From Cylindrodendrum hubeiense (lineage: Eukaryota; Ascomycota; Sordariomycetes; Hypocreales; Nectriaceae), in assembly GCA_014621425.1 (NCBI GenBank), contig JAANBB010000674.1, positions 1 to 16,285 on the forward strand: a stretch of DNA of 16,285 nt, in the 5' to 3' direction. Under the pieces are notes generated by a model, which searched no databases, had not been told where the DNA came from, and saw nothing but the letters and a program-made list of their open reading frames with translations. The translations under genes and the position numbers were made by a program. Below, one piece after another: positions 1 through 10,249 of this stretch. How positions within the stretch are numbered: position 1 is the first letter of the stretch; the number at the start of each line of letters is the position of its first letter.

Positions 1-453
1 CTGACGAGGAGCGGGAGCGTCGGCGTCTGGGGGTGCAGCCGTTGGGAGAAGATGCCAATATAGCGGCAAGATGGCGAGCGCGGCGCAAGAGTCGTTGCTG
101 GTGGGTGCAGCCGACGGGTTGTAAGGTGCAAGTCGCGGGCGGACGTGGAGGAGGCGGAGACGGAGGTGTGCCCTGTCGCTGGGTTGGCGTTGTGTTGGGG
201 GGCCGTCATCTCCAGCGAAGCGACTCGGCCTTGCAAGCCTCCTGCCTCGTGCGGCCAGAAGCAGCTTGGCTTGACCAGATGAGGCGGTGGCCGCTACGTG
301 GCCCGTGCGCCACGTGTGCATCCCACTCCCACTGAAGAGCTCTCATCATGACTTCGCATGCATCCCGCCAGCGATTTTTCCTCTTCTGCCGTCCCCGCCA
401 CTCATCACTTCCACGCCGCTGTCTGCAGACCTTCTCTGCGGGCCAGGTGTGCC
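1..453. other. Left-edge region upstream of the NDUFAF5 homolog, no assignable gene
   Basis: I see no recognisable gene here. A plus-strand frame is open from base 3 to a stop at 333-335. It could be the 3' end of a gene entering from the left, because its first 30 codons are rich in charged residues (DEERERRR, then ARWRARRKS), but later codons turn into Gly/Trp/Cys-rich sequence typical of non-coding GC-rich DNA. A perfect CACGTG E-box lies at 311-316, about 140-170 bases before the candidate NDUFAF5 start codons, and could be a bHLH site. From about 360 to 450 the plus strand becomes C/T-rich, as expected for a fungal core promoter and leader. Confidence 0.4.
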
Positions 454-483
454 ATGGAGGCATGCGCGCGGTCCTTTTCCACA

Positions 484-1602
484 ATGCGCCCTAGCTTGTG
501 TGCTTTGCCACGGCCTGTCCCCCTCCGGGCTCCCCTCCGGGCTCCCCTCGCTAGCCGCCGCTTCTATGCCGTCCAGGCTCCGGGAGCTCCCCGCTTCCAG
601 GTCTTCAATCGACGGACCAAATGGCTCCAGAAGGAACGCATTGCGGCAAATCCCGAGGAGAGTCGCCAGGCCGACTATCTGAAGGACGAGGTTGCTATGC
701 GACTCTCCGAGCGACTGCTGGTCAGCATCGTCCCCGATCCGCCGCTTCCCTTCGCCTCACACCTCTAACTTGAATCCCAGGATATCAACCGTCACTTCCC
801 TCGAGCCCTCGACCTTGGCGCTAATTCGTGCAACATTGCGCGAGCTCTAGCCAGCGAGAACCCTGATCCCGACCCAGCAATGCCCGTCTCCCCGCCGCTG
901 TCAACTCGCATCACCGAATTGGTCGCTGCAGATTCGTCTCAGTCCCTACTATACCGAGATATCGATGAGGATTTCAACAAGAAACTCAACATTACTCGAC
1001 AAGTCTTGGACGACGAAGAGTCAATCCCCTACGAGTCTGGCTCTTTTGACCTGGTCATGAGCTCTCTAAGTTTACACTGGATCAACGATCTACCAGGCAT
1101 TCTGACCCAGATCAACAATATCCTCAAACCGGATAGTCCCTTTATCGGCGCTATGCTTGGAGGGGATACATTGTTCGAGCTGCGGACGTCGCTTCAGCTG
1201 GCAGAGCAGGAGAGACGCGGCGGCATGTCTCCGCGGGTCTCTCCTTTGGCGGACGTAAGAGACGTCGGTGGCCTGCTTCAGAAAGCCGGCTTCAAAATGC
1301 TCACAGTGGACGTTGATGATATCATTGTTGATTACCCCGACATGTTTGCTCTGATGCAGGATCTTCAAGCAATGGGAGAGGGGAATGCTATTCTGGGTAG
1401 AGAAATGGGCGCCATCAGAAGGGATGTGCTCCTTGCTGGCGACGCTATTTATCGAGAACTTCACGGTAACCCCGATGGATCTATCCCTGCAACCTTCAGA
1501 ATCATTTACATGATCGGATGGCATGAGGGCAAGGACCAGCCGACGCCGCTCCCTAGGGGCAGTGGTGAGGTCAACTTGAAGGATATCTTGGAGCAAAAAT
1601 AA
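484..1602 (+). CDS. NDUFAF5: NDUFAF5-family mitochondrial complex I assembly factor, class I methyltransferase fold
   Basis: Exons are 484-720 and 781-1602, giving 352 residues. The family acts in the mitochondrial matrix in early complex I assembly; the human member hydroxylates an arginine of the NDUFS7 subunit and uses a SAM-methyltransferase fold. Visible here: a basic N-terminal presequence rich in Arg, Ala and Pro (about residues 1-30), the family segment FQVFNRRTKWLQKERIAA (38-55), then DYLKDEVAMRLSERLL, motif I DLGANSC (90-96), the FDLVMSSLSLHW block (168-179), GGDTLFELR (206-214), PRVSPLADVRDVG (230-242), and a C-terminal MIGWHEG. Length fits the family. I chose ATG 484 (A at -3) because it begins a compact targeting peptide; an in-frame ATG at 454 with G at -3 would add ten residues (MEACARSFST) and is a real alternative. 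The presequence carries a 12-bp tandem duplication encoding PLRAPLRAPL. It converges with the ARPC5 gene. Identification is secure; the start is less so. Confidence 0.95.
721..780 (+). other. Spliceosomal intron in the NDUFAF5 homolog
   Basis: The intron is 60 nt, phase 0. It starts GTCAGC, which is a weak donor, and ends CCCAG, with a CTAAC branch-type site about 15 nt before the acceptor. Removing it joins ...MRLSERLL to DINRHFPRALDLG and restores methyltransferase motif I. Without splicing the frame stops at 766-768 inside the intron. Confidence 0.93.
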
Positions 1603-1771
1603 CTGCTCGGAATCTCCGGATGTACAATGTTGTATCACAAATGTAAAAACGAAACAACCATGAATTTCCCGCATGAATGCGATGAACCCTTTATGTTTGA
1701 TCATCGTAAAAGGTTCGTCAAGTCTATGTAGCCTTGCTTTGGCAGAATATCAAGCAACTCCGACCCAACAT
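1603..1771. other. Convergent intergenic spacer with both 3' ends
   Basis: This 169-nt spacer lies between two stop codons facing each other. It contains A-rich stretches on the plus strand (TGTAAAAACGAAAC near 1641) and an AAACATAAAG stretch on the minus strand near 1690-1700. Either could serve in 3' end formation. The 3' UTRs of the two genes probably overlap, which is common for tail-to-tail fungal genes. No strong hairpin is visible. Confidence 0.5.
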
Positions 1772-2503
1772 TTACACTCGACGGCAATCCGTCATGGTGC
1801 GTCCAATGCAGCCTAGTCCAGCAACCTCGACAACCTTTTCGTGCCAGCTCAGGAGCACGCTCATCGCCGCCGTGGCGGGCTCGTTTGCGCCAGGTCGTCC
1901 TCCAACTTGGCTGAACCCCTGCGAAGCGTCCTTGGTTGGCGATCGCGAAGCATTTCCGGGGTGGACGGCGGCCATGCCCTTGTAACTATTCCAAACCTGT
2001 TAGATATCACCCAGATACATCAGATATCACAACATACATGTACTTCATCAACACGTCTAGGCACTCGCTGCCACCCTCGGTTCCGTAGATGCTCTTGAGC
2101 AACGGGCTCATGTCGCTCGCCTTGATGGATTGAAGGACCTCGATAATGGTCTGCATGTGCGCATCCTATTCGTAGCCACAAATGTCAGCTTTGGTCAATT
2201 CCCACAGCTGGGCATTCCAATCCATAGCCACGCCCTGACCGTACGCACCTTTGCAGCATCCTCGCCGTTGTAGACAGGGGTCTCCAAGCACCCTCGCAGG
2301 GCACCCTCGGGATCGCCTCCTCGCAGAAGCTGCCTGACCTGGCCAGCGAGCTGTCGCACCTCGGCCTCGCTGATCTCGGGCTGGGGGGGGTGAAGAGTCG
2401 AGGTGTCGAAGTTGAGGCTGGAGTCTTCGGTCAAGGCATCGATGTTGATCGTGCGCCAGGCATCGCTCAGCGTGGCGCTGGTGTGCTGCTGGATGATGGA
2501 CAT
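1772..2503 (-). CDS. ARPC5: Arp2/3 complex subunit 5 (p16-Arc, Arc15)
   Basis: Exons on the minus strand are 2503-2249, 2165-2038 and 1985-1772, giving 198 residues. ARPC5 is the small helical subunit of the seven-member Arp2/3 complex, which nucleates branched actin at endocytic patches and hyphal tips. Evidence: N-terminal DAWRTINIDAL (14-24), the acidic linker, the helical repeat segment VRQLLRGGDPEGALRGCLE (56-74), ETPVYNGEDAAK, then MQTIIEVLQSIKASDM (89-104), LDVLMKYIYKGM (121-132) and the C-terminal signature SVLLSWHEKVVEVAGLGCIGR near 169-189. Animal and yeast members are about 150 residues; the extra length here is mainly a low-complexity Gly/Pro/Ser insert (about 133-168) between the last helices, which I believe is common in filamentous fungi. 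ATG 2503 has A at -3; the open frame extends upstream but without conserved sequence. The gene is monocistronic with two canonical introns. Confidence 0.97.
1986..2037 (-). other. ARPC5 intron 2
   Basis: The intron is 52 nt, phase 2, with the classic donor GTATGT, a CTAAC branch site and acceptor AATAG, read on the minus strand. Splicing creates the isoleucine codon of KYIYKG, exactly the conserved family motif, so both borders are firm. Confidence 0.95.
2166..2248 (-). other. ARPC5 intron 1
   Basis: The intron is 83 nt, phase 0, with donor GTGCGT, a GCTGAC branch-type site and acceptor GAATAG on the minus strand. It joins NGEDAAK to DAHMQTIIEVL, giving a continuous helix-forming region as expected for the family. 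Confidence 0.93.
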
Positions 2504-2839
2504 TGTGCAATCGGTTTGCCTTGCTCGACAGGATGTGGTTGGTTCTTTCGTACGGTGGTGCGTGTTCTGATAGCTCGGTGAGTTAGGCTGGAGCTTGGTT
2601 GACGTTCGGTCTGTCGATGCAACTGCGTCAGCGACAGCGATGGCGGGGTGGGGATGAGGCTGAACATGTGGCACAGCAGTGGGGCCAATTAGGGGGAGCT
2701 CGGTTGGGTTGACAATATTCTGCCATATGGAACCCCAGCTCCCCCAAAGCGGCGATGTATTTGGACTGAGGTTCAATCTAAAGATAAACTTGAATCAAAT
2801 AGTAACTGCTCTTTCGAGTTTGGAAAACCAGTCGGCCGT
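2504..2839 (-). promoter_or_regulatory. Upstream region of ARPC5
   Basis: This is the presumed promoter and leader of the ARPC5 gene, read on the minus strand. Near 2580-2660 the minus strand reads through several C/T/A-rich stretches, as is usual for fungal core promoters. No TATA box or specific operator stands out. The open reading frame that continues upstream of the ARPC5 ATG to 2776 has no family-like residues and is treated as non-coding. Confidence 0.4.
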
Positions 2840-3720
2840 CTAATCTCGATTGAAACCATATATGCATGCTCTTCCCCCGACTAACGTTTGTTTACACTGT
2901 CGAGGACAGACCGACCGTAAAGATTGACAGTTGTCGACAGTTGCGTGCACGACGATATTCTCGGCCATACCATTATCAACCCAACCACCTTCCTTTACGA
3001 GAGAAATACATTTTATAATCCTTGATCGCGTCATTGCTCTGGGCCAGACGAACACCTTAATCGACATGTTTGGTCTCATATATCCGAATCCGTGAGAAAT
3101 GTATTCTCCATTTTGGTCCACATCATTAACCAAACTAGATACAATATTTAAATACAAATACAGTACAGGGATGATTTACGCTGCATGTATATAGTCCAAG
3201 GATATGAATTTTCTTAAAATATAAAGTTCAACTTCCCTCTTCCCGGCATCTTTGGTGCAACTTCAAGCCCAAGATACGTCATGATTTTAGTTCGCTGTTG
3301 AAGAACCCGCATATTCACTGTACCAAAAGTTAATGGGGAATATTATATAACGCTATATCAGTAATTCGGGGAAATACAAAGCCCTCCTGGGTCCATGTGG
3401 TGAGTGGGTGCTCTATCCGCGTTTCCAACTGCACTTCATGCTTCTGACTAACAGGATGCAGATTAATACACATCTGAGAACACTGAATTGCGTTACCCAT
3501 AGGCCCGGAAACCCATTTAACACCATTGTCTACAGGTATGACTATCTTGCTAATATTATAAAAGCACGCTTGTCTTGAGCTACACGCTTGCCACTGTAAA
3601 CGCTGTGTTCTTTGTCCTCTTCGCCACATTTGACAATCCTAGGGGGGGGTTCAATTGTAACTCATTCAATGATATCCCCTTGCTCAAGATAATCAGGCCA
3701 TTTTGATCAATGCGATCATG
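2840..3720 (-). pseudogene. Broken protein-like reading frames in an AT-rich island, family unknown
   Basis: On the minus strand, successive fragments read like ordinary protein but sit in different frames separated by stops. They are 3720-3580 (contains DQNGLIILSKGISLNELQL, ends in TAG), 3629-3330 (contains VIPVDNGVKWVSG and TTWTQEGFVFPRITDIALYN), 3312-3214 (MRVLQQRTKIMTYLGLE, then TAA) and 3157-2840 (contains DVDQNGEYISHGFGY and MSIKVFVWPRAMTRSR). The [IV]DQNG string occurs in the first and last fragments, about 590 bases apart, which might reflect a repeated domain. The DNA is richer in A/T and in TA dinucleotides than its surroundings, as expected after repeat-induced point mutation or long neglect. 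I do not recognise the family. It could instead be chance reading of AT-rich DNA, or exons of a gene I failed to splice. Confidence 0.25.
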
Positions 3721-5170
3721 TCGGACTATAGGTCACCATCGTTTCTCTCTCATCTGCCTATTTTCGAGTGTGCCACAAGATGTGATACTTCTGTTATGGT
3801 AGGTGTGCACATTATCATCCACAACAGTATCTCAATGAATCCCAACAACCCTCAAACATGTATGTATTACAGATTCACATTTAAACGGGTCTGCTTGTTT
3901 TGTTTTGTCTATTTAACCTTCGTCTCCTTTTTCACGTAGTTGGTCAGCTCACTCAGTCGACAGTCTGGGGAGCCTAACCTATACCTCCACTCGCAACTCG
4001 AATCTCCAACGTATATAGAATTTGAATCACACAGTCAATATGCGAGAGATTACTTCACAGGGATAGAGTTTGGAGTCACGTTATAATGCTACTCGTACGT
4101 GACTCCCGATATCGCCATTTGCCGTGTGTACACGTGCTGTCAAATTGCGTGGTGGAACTGGGTTCTTCGTTGTCGTTTCAGCTCAACCACAACCATGATC
4201 ACATCGAAGATTCAACTGCGGCACGGTTGGTCACTGTCGTCCGCCGGGAATGATTGTCCGTCCAAGCAACATGGTAGACTCGACCTCTACAGTCGGAGAT
4301 TTTCGAGCACAGAGCATTCCCATCACTGTTCGCAACAGGGCTCAGCGAGCCGAATACAACATCATCATGTGTCACTACCCTGCACCAACGAGGTTCTGAT
4401 GCCGAATACGTCGAGCCGCACAGCGGAGCTCCTGCCTACCAGGGCTCCTGCCTCGACACCACTCACCGACGAGGACACATGACACGACATTCTCGAGACA
4501 CGCACAACCTCCAATTTCGCCATTTCTTGCCTCGTCCCCAGCCGTGTCGCCTCGCGCTCCAGCTCCACATTTACTCGCCGGCGTCGCATCTTCGGTACAG
4601 GGCTCCAAAACGGACGCAGCGAGTCGCACTTACACGGGGCAGCGCTCCCGGATCCATGACCACATTCGACTCGATTTGCGGGGACGCAACAGCTGCAGGA
4701 TGGTTGGGTGGTTGGACGGGAGATGGACGGGAGACGCCGTGTCACACTGCTTCCCCGGACGACAAAATTGCCACCTCTGCGCTGGCCGCAAAGGGTGTCC
4801 CCGAACGAGTCAGTCCCTTCCCAACCTCACACTGATATCATCAGCTGGAAGCAACGCTACAACGCGTGGCTAACCATAAGCAGATGATGCACAGACGAAA
4901 GCACCCGTGATACTATTGGTTTCGACGGGCGTCGAGATCATCTTGATATCGATCATTCCGGGAGGACGGCGCGGCCAGCGATTGAGCCCGTAGCCCCATC
5001 GTCCTGACTCGACCCATCGCCCGGGAGCTCAACCCGGCTCGAATGATGAGTGGGTTCCTGGAGTGAACAGCTGGCACTGCAGATCGTCCTTCCAGAAGAC
5101 CACTTACTTAAATTAGGAGGCAAGTTCCGACCCCACATGGCGGCCCAGGAACCGTGGGGATATTAGCACG
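3721..5170. other. Gene-free stretch
   Basis: I see no supportable gene. The first part (to about 4090) continues the AT-rich island, with runs such as TATATAGAATTTGAATC. From about 4100 the composition returns to balanced GC. The open frames near 4099-4482 and 4479-4835 on plus and 4365-4745 on minus overlap one another and have His/Ser/Arg/Cys-rich products without recognisable motifs or consistent codon choice. Confidence 0.5.
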
Positions 5171-5275
5171 AAAAAATTATAAAATTACCCAGCGATTCGA
5201 ACACGGATGCCCTGCAATGCGGAAGCAGTTCCCCGGTGCCACGAGGCCCGACCCAACCACCCTAACCATCCTGGT
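5166..5275 (-). other. tRNA-like / Pol III-type relic
   Basis: Read on the minus strand there is an A-box-like TGGTTAGGGTGG (near 5265), then a B-box GTTCGAATC (5195-5203), then T-rich sequence ending in a run of six T (near 5172-5177). Between them lies CTGCTTCCGCATTGCAG, which resembles an anticodon arm with extra bases. A T-loop TTCGAAT is present and its stem forms with one mismatch. However, the sequence after the T arm has no matching 5' acceptor strand, so no complete cloverleaf forms. This may be a decayed tRNA, the head of a tRNA-derived SINE, or coincidence. Confidence 0.2.
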
Positions 5276-5279
5276 CCTG

Positions 5280-8200
5280 AGCCCGCTCAAACGGCAACCT
5301 TGGAGCTGACAGCTCGGCGATTCTCTGGGGTGCTGGACAGAGCGGAATGAAGATTGACGAGGCGGTGGCGGCTACGCATGATTGTTGACATTTCTCGATG
5401 CTGATGTCCGCTGGGAAGGCGTACGGAGAAATGTAATCGCGAAGTGCTTGATCTCGAGATCTGAATTGCCGACGTGTTCAATGGGTCAAGCTTCAAGACG
5501 CGACTGCTTGGACCTTCAATTGCGATCTGGAGTAATTAGCCTTCGCTGAGGCTTCTGGAACATGGCGACAGGAGGACAGCCCCCGGTGAACCTTTCGATT
5601 GGGTCTAGGCTGTGCTGCATCTGCGCCACGAACCCGATAGGTGGATTTGGCGACGCCCACTAGTTGGGATGCCAAGAAGGGTCCTCATCTCATCAGGCTG
5701 GGGGCTTCCTGACTGATACGAATTGCTGTCACAGAAGTGTGGAAAATGCTTCTTCTCGGCTTCCAACACTGCGTCAGAGCTTGCTACCGGGGTTAGCATA
5801 ATCCCCATATGCCCATGAATGAAGACTGATCCTAAAGATAGGCATTGTCAACGAAGCTTCACTTGCTCGTGGAGACGTTTGGCAGGGCCAATTGGTAGTC
5901 ACAGCACCTGGTGACGCCAGATTGGCCCGAGCCAACTGAATCCATCCTTCAGGCCAGTGGCACCCTAGGGAAGCCTCCGCGAAACGACTCGCCGGGGCAC
6001 GCTCCGGAGCAAGGGTTAACCAAGCCATGGGCTTCTGGATCTCACTCCCAGCGTCCCAACCAAAAGGTTGTGATCCTTGCTGTGAAGGCTGGGAAGCCTC
6101 AAAGGTCCGTGTCAATGACCATGTTGGGAGGGATGGACGATGACCTGCCACAGTTCGAGTATCCTTGCATTGGCAGGATCACACATCAATGGTAGCCGAG
6201 AATGGGCCCGACCACGCGGTGACACATGGCGAGTGGAGGCTTCCTGATCGTGGCAAGGCGTTGAAGAAGTCACATGATGGGGCGGAGACGCGATGTGATC
6301 TGACAATTGAGACCATGGGCGTCAACTGTTTCAATGGCCCGACGTTGGATGAATGATTGAAAGAAGGCGATTCACCACTAGATGTCTTTAAAATGACAGT
6401 GAATAGACTGCCGTGTCAGTCTGTCACCAAATCCACCCCTGTTTCAAGGACTGATTTGGCCATGGAAATTGGCTAATGCAGGAACGCCGCCGGTACGAGT
6501 TTTGATTAGGCACCACGCAAGCCGTCACAACATGTGGGAGCGCGCGCTAAGGTGGTACCTCCGCCGGGGCCCCTGAAAGAGTGGAGGAACGGGAGTTGCT
6601 CGTGGCTCCTCTCATCGACAAATGTGCTCCACGGGATCAAGGCTGCCACAAATTAGTGTGCCTGGGTACGAAACACAGACGAAGAAGACACCCGACGGGC
6701 CATGTAACTGACGCTCATGGGCTAGGGGAGTACGCCTTGGGACGGATCCCTGTATCGGATGAGTGCACGAGTACAGTGTGCGTATGGGTCCGATACCGAG
6801 CCAACACAGTACAAAGTATCTTCGCGTCTAGGGACCCAGGTTGAGTGTCTTCTGGAAGGTTTCTGCAGCCCCATCGACCCACCACGCTTCTCACCGAACA
6901 AAGGTCCATGACAGACCGAAACGCAGGGACTCAAGGGCCAAGCGAAAGTCGGATCAGCGTCGCAAACGGATCACCTGGACAAAAAGACCTGGTCACCGAG
7001 CCGTCTCGAGATTATTGACTGATTCGCCAAGCCCTCACAGCCCGAGCAGGTCGCACATAGGGCCGGGGTTTCGAGGCGGAGGCTGTTTCCCTGATCTCAC
7101 TCAGCAGGAACTGCTAAAACTCATCACTGAAAATTGACAAGGCTAGGGTGATCCTTTGACAAGTTTCTGTGATGCAGCCGGTGAGAAGGGTGTGATGGTG
7201 CGTTGGCTGATTGCACGCGCTTGACAAACCATGGGATAAAACTGTCATTAGGCGAGGCCGGCAACGGGCCCGCTGCAAGGTTCGGGTTGTCGTCTGGCCC
7301 GGTTGGATAGGGATCCCTGGATGCCACCAGCGACGTACTATGTACCTGGCTGGATAGAGGCAGCTGAATGTGAAACAGTCACACATCGAAATGGGCAATT
7401 GCCCTTCGAAATCGATGCTCAGTCTCACGCCCAGGCGCGACAGAGCGAGATTGATTCATCACTTCCAAATCGTTGGAGGAAATGGAACGACAGCATGGTT
7501 GTACGGCCATTGCCTCGTCAGAGGACATGGGCAAACATCACATGTGCTGAGATGGCGTCATGGCACTGGTCTTGGCCGCATTGCTACATGTGCCGCAGGT
7601 TCACTCGAGATGCCAGCAGGCAGCCACCTAACGACCCCAAACATTCCGGATTCTTGGGAATCGGTATCACAAGCGGGGACGCGCGGTCAGCAGTCGGCAT
7701 GCGACCGAATGATAGGGCCGATGAAATGCCAGGTTATGCCATGACAAACAGGAATTCGTTGCTTGACACGAGCTAAAACTGCAACTGCCATTCTTAACTG
7801 CCCCATTAGGCCGGGCTAGCCTGGGGACCGATTCGTGGGCTTTCATGCTCTTATTCGGTGCCATATCGGGAACTTGGGAGGTTGCGTACAAGTTACTGCC
7901 AAGGCATGTCGTAAGGGCTGCGTTGAAGGCGTGGGGTTCCCTAATCGGTCGTCTGTGGGTTTGCCCGCTGACTGGACGAGGAAGCACGTCACTGGTTCTA
8001 GAGAGACTCTCTGTTCCAGTTGTCCAAGAAGGGAACTACCGAGCGAAGGGAGCCAAGCCAGAACGACCGCTTTCGACTACGACTACGTGTTGGCAACAGC
8101 CCAACCCGATGACTTGTATCACCAGCAACTTGGAGGAGTCGCTATAAGTACGGAGTATGACAATATGGCAGACATGATGGCGAGTCATGATCTAATAATA

Positions 8201-8400
8201 AACAATCTGAGGCTGTGGCTTGGTTTGACAACCTGAATCGGAGGGCCCGACCTAGGGCAAGTAAGAGTTGCGAGTTCACAGGAAGGACAACTATGCCCCG
8301 AAGAATGGGGTAAAACGTGGACCAAACGCGACGTTGCGCAGGCCAGGAATAGCCTGTAAGCCGTGCTCACGGGCGTGCTCACGGGCACGACAGGAGGTGA
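5280..8400. other. Long gene-free stretch
   Basis: No open frame here carries a motif or family feature I can recognise. The longest are 7303-7776 on plus (157 codons) and 5774-6151 on minus (125 codons). They have overlapping competitors in other frames and no promoter-like or splice-supported context. Short imperfect similarities occur, for example GGGGGCTTCCTGA near 5700 and GGAGGCTTCCTGA near 6235, so an old decayed mobile element is possible, but I cannot define ends, terminal repeats or a transposase. Confidence 0.5.
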
Positions 8401-8628
8401 TTAGTGGTACCCGGTGTGCACGGCGGTTGCAGCAGACGAATGATGGCCGGGAACGCGGACGGCGGGATCCTGTTCGCCGTCGAGTCCCGGGGAAGAGACC
8501 CGTGCCGGCGCTTGCATCGTGGGTCGGCGTTGGCCAAGGGAAGAGATGAGGGATGACATGGTCGACGCAATGTCGGCGCTCAGGCGCGCACGGAACAGCG
8601 AAAATTTGGAAGCCGGGCTGGTGGACAT
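8401..8628 (-). CDS. Possible small hypothetical protein, weak evidence
   Basis: ATG at 8628-8626 opens a 75-codon minus-strand ORF ending in TAA at 8403-8401. The product begins MSTSPASKFSLFRARLSADI, followed by a Ser/Leu-rich stretch MSSLISSLGQ, and then a hydrophilic tail. About 40-110 bases upstream on the same strand there is a pyrimidine-rich run (CCTTTCTTTTTCCTGTTTCC near 8715-8735), as seen before fungal starts. Against it: no recognised family, a comparable open frame on the opposite strand, and no neighbouring exon that clearly belongs. A GT at the 3' end and a TTACAG about 60 bases on could form an intron, but the result is not convincing. Confidence 0.2.
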   Translation of the reverse strand: MSTSPASKFSLFRARLSADIASTMSSLISSLGQRRPTMQAPARVSSPGLDGEQDPAVRVPGHHSSAATAVHTGYH

Positions 8629-8639
8629 GGCATGGCGAA

Positions 8640-10140
8640 GAGTTTTCCATCCTCCTCTTCGCACTATCTTTTCATCACAAAAACTGGCAGGGAGGATTGT
8701 GGTGAGAGGGAGGAGGAAACAGGAAAAAGAAAGGAACGCAACTGATGAATGCGCAAGGGGGGCGTCAATGGGCATCACGGCATTGCTAGCTTAGCAGTGG
8801 CGGGCAGCTTTCCGGCGCAACGGGGGCCAAAGAGACGGAGGAGGTCTTGGCTCTCTAGCTCCGCCGCGGCCAGCTATTACGATACTGTGGAGTCTGAAGG
8901 GAAATGGAATTGGGAGGCCAACCGCAAGGAGAATGCACGGGCAGTCATTCGCACTCATCGTTGGCGTCTGACTGCGGCCGACGGACCATCTACCTGTCAC
9001 TTTTGCTAACCGGGCACACCGGCCGCACGCACCTCAACAAGTTCCCTCGAGCAATTGCGATCAAGTGAGACACGAATGGGGTGGAGATCTTTTTTCTTCC
9101 TTCTTGCCAGCCGAGACCCCCAAAAGTGATCGACTTTCGGAGCTGCATGACGGAGGGATCGCAGTAAAAAGAAAAGTTGCATGCCTGAGCGCGCATCTCT
9201 TCGGGGCAATGGAGGGCACTGGGTATGGAGTACGAAGCGCTGTGGATGCATATGGAACAGATTGGTGCGTGCGTGCCTCTAAAGGCATACGACGGATATG
9301 AAGGAGTGATCAGCCAAGCGGATGGACCTGCGACTGAGGCAATGGGTAACGGGTGACGACTATAGTGACGATGGCCACTATGCCCGTGACAAACGGGGCC
9401 AGGAACAGGACGACGAGACAAAAACGGACAAAGCAACGGAGGCAAAAGTGACAGATGGCAATGGGCAACCACAGGCCCAGCTCCCAAGACGACGAAACGG
9501 GATCGGTGGGTGAATGGGCCGGTGGGATGGTCCAGGGGTCCATTTCCTTGCTGGGAGGATCCAGCGGAAACGAGCACCGAGAGGATGGACGGACCCCAGG
9601 ACAGAAGGCGAACAGGGGCAGACGAGGTACCTCAGGGAGACGCCCAGTACAGTACAGCGGCACGGCCCTGAGTACCTTGGGGGTGGGAGAGGTACGGTAC
9701 CGCCAAAGGTAAAGTAGCTGACGTCCTAGTTCCCACCGCGGCGGGTTGGCTGGCGATGTTGCGGATCCACCGCGGCGTCCCGGGAGCCCAGCCATTTGGG
9801 CCTGGCGGGGAGAGGGGGGGGGGTCTCTCGTCATCTGAAGTGCGTGGTGACGGGGAGGGCGAGGTGGGAGCCGTGTTGTCAGAAAGAAGCACGGAGGAAC
9901 AGACTATGGCGGATGCGCGTGTGTATCTGTGGAGGTCTAGAGTCTAGAAGATGGGTTGGCGCACGGTAGTTGTTCAGCTACCTCTCGACCTCTCTACCGA
10001 CCTACCTAGCTAGGTAAGTGAGCTAAGGTCGAGATACGGAAGGATGGGGGGGCGTGGGATGGAGGCGTGGAGGTGATGTCGTTACTCAGTCATGAGTTGA
10101 GTTGCTTGGGCCTGGACGTGGGACATTTATCGATGGACAT
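8640..10140. other. Gene-free stretch, GTAC-rich in its right part
   Basis: No supportable gene. Several long minus-strand frames (8990-9577, 9310-9834) reflect pyrimidine bias of that strand rather than coding signal; their products are Pro/Ser/His/Cys-rich without motifs. The right part contains repeated GTAC words, including the palindrome GAGGTACCTC at 9624-9633 and GGTACGGTACC near 9691. Confidence 0.5.
9983..10034. repeat. Inverted repeat with central 14-bp palindrome
   Basis: TCTCGACCT at 9983-9991 is the exact inverse of AGGTCGAGA at 10026-10034. Between them sits the perfect palindrome TACCTAGCTAGGTA at 10003-10016. Together they could extrude as a cruciform or fold in RNA. The TACCTA/TAGGTA words are common in intergenic DNA of Hypocreales-like fungi. 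Confidence 0.8.
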
Positions 10141-10214
10141 TTGGGGGGGTGGATAAGATGATGATTGTCGCTGAGTTTCCCGCCTCCCGACGCAACACAG
10201 AGTCAGAAGGAGAG

Positions 10215-10249
10215 ACGACACAGACGACACAGACGACACGGACGACGAC
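10215..10249. repeat. Short tandem repeat, 9-bp unit
   Basis: The unit ACGACACAG occurs twice in a row at 10215-10232, followed by ACGACACGG (10233-10241) and a partial ACGACGAC. Confidence 0.9.

Noticed and set aside
1090..1704. 204-codon open frame on the minus strand opposite the NDUFAF5 exon 2
   Set aside because: It is antisense to a well-supported conserved exon, and its product has no recognisable family; a shadow frame.
9310..9834. Minus-strand frames of 174 and 195 codons at 9.0-9.8 kb
   Set aside because: Pyrimidine bias of the minus strand explains the lack of stops; products are Pro/Ser/Cys/His-rich and two frames overlap over the same bases.
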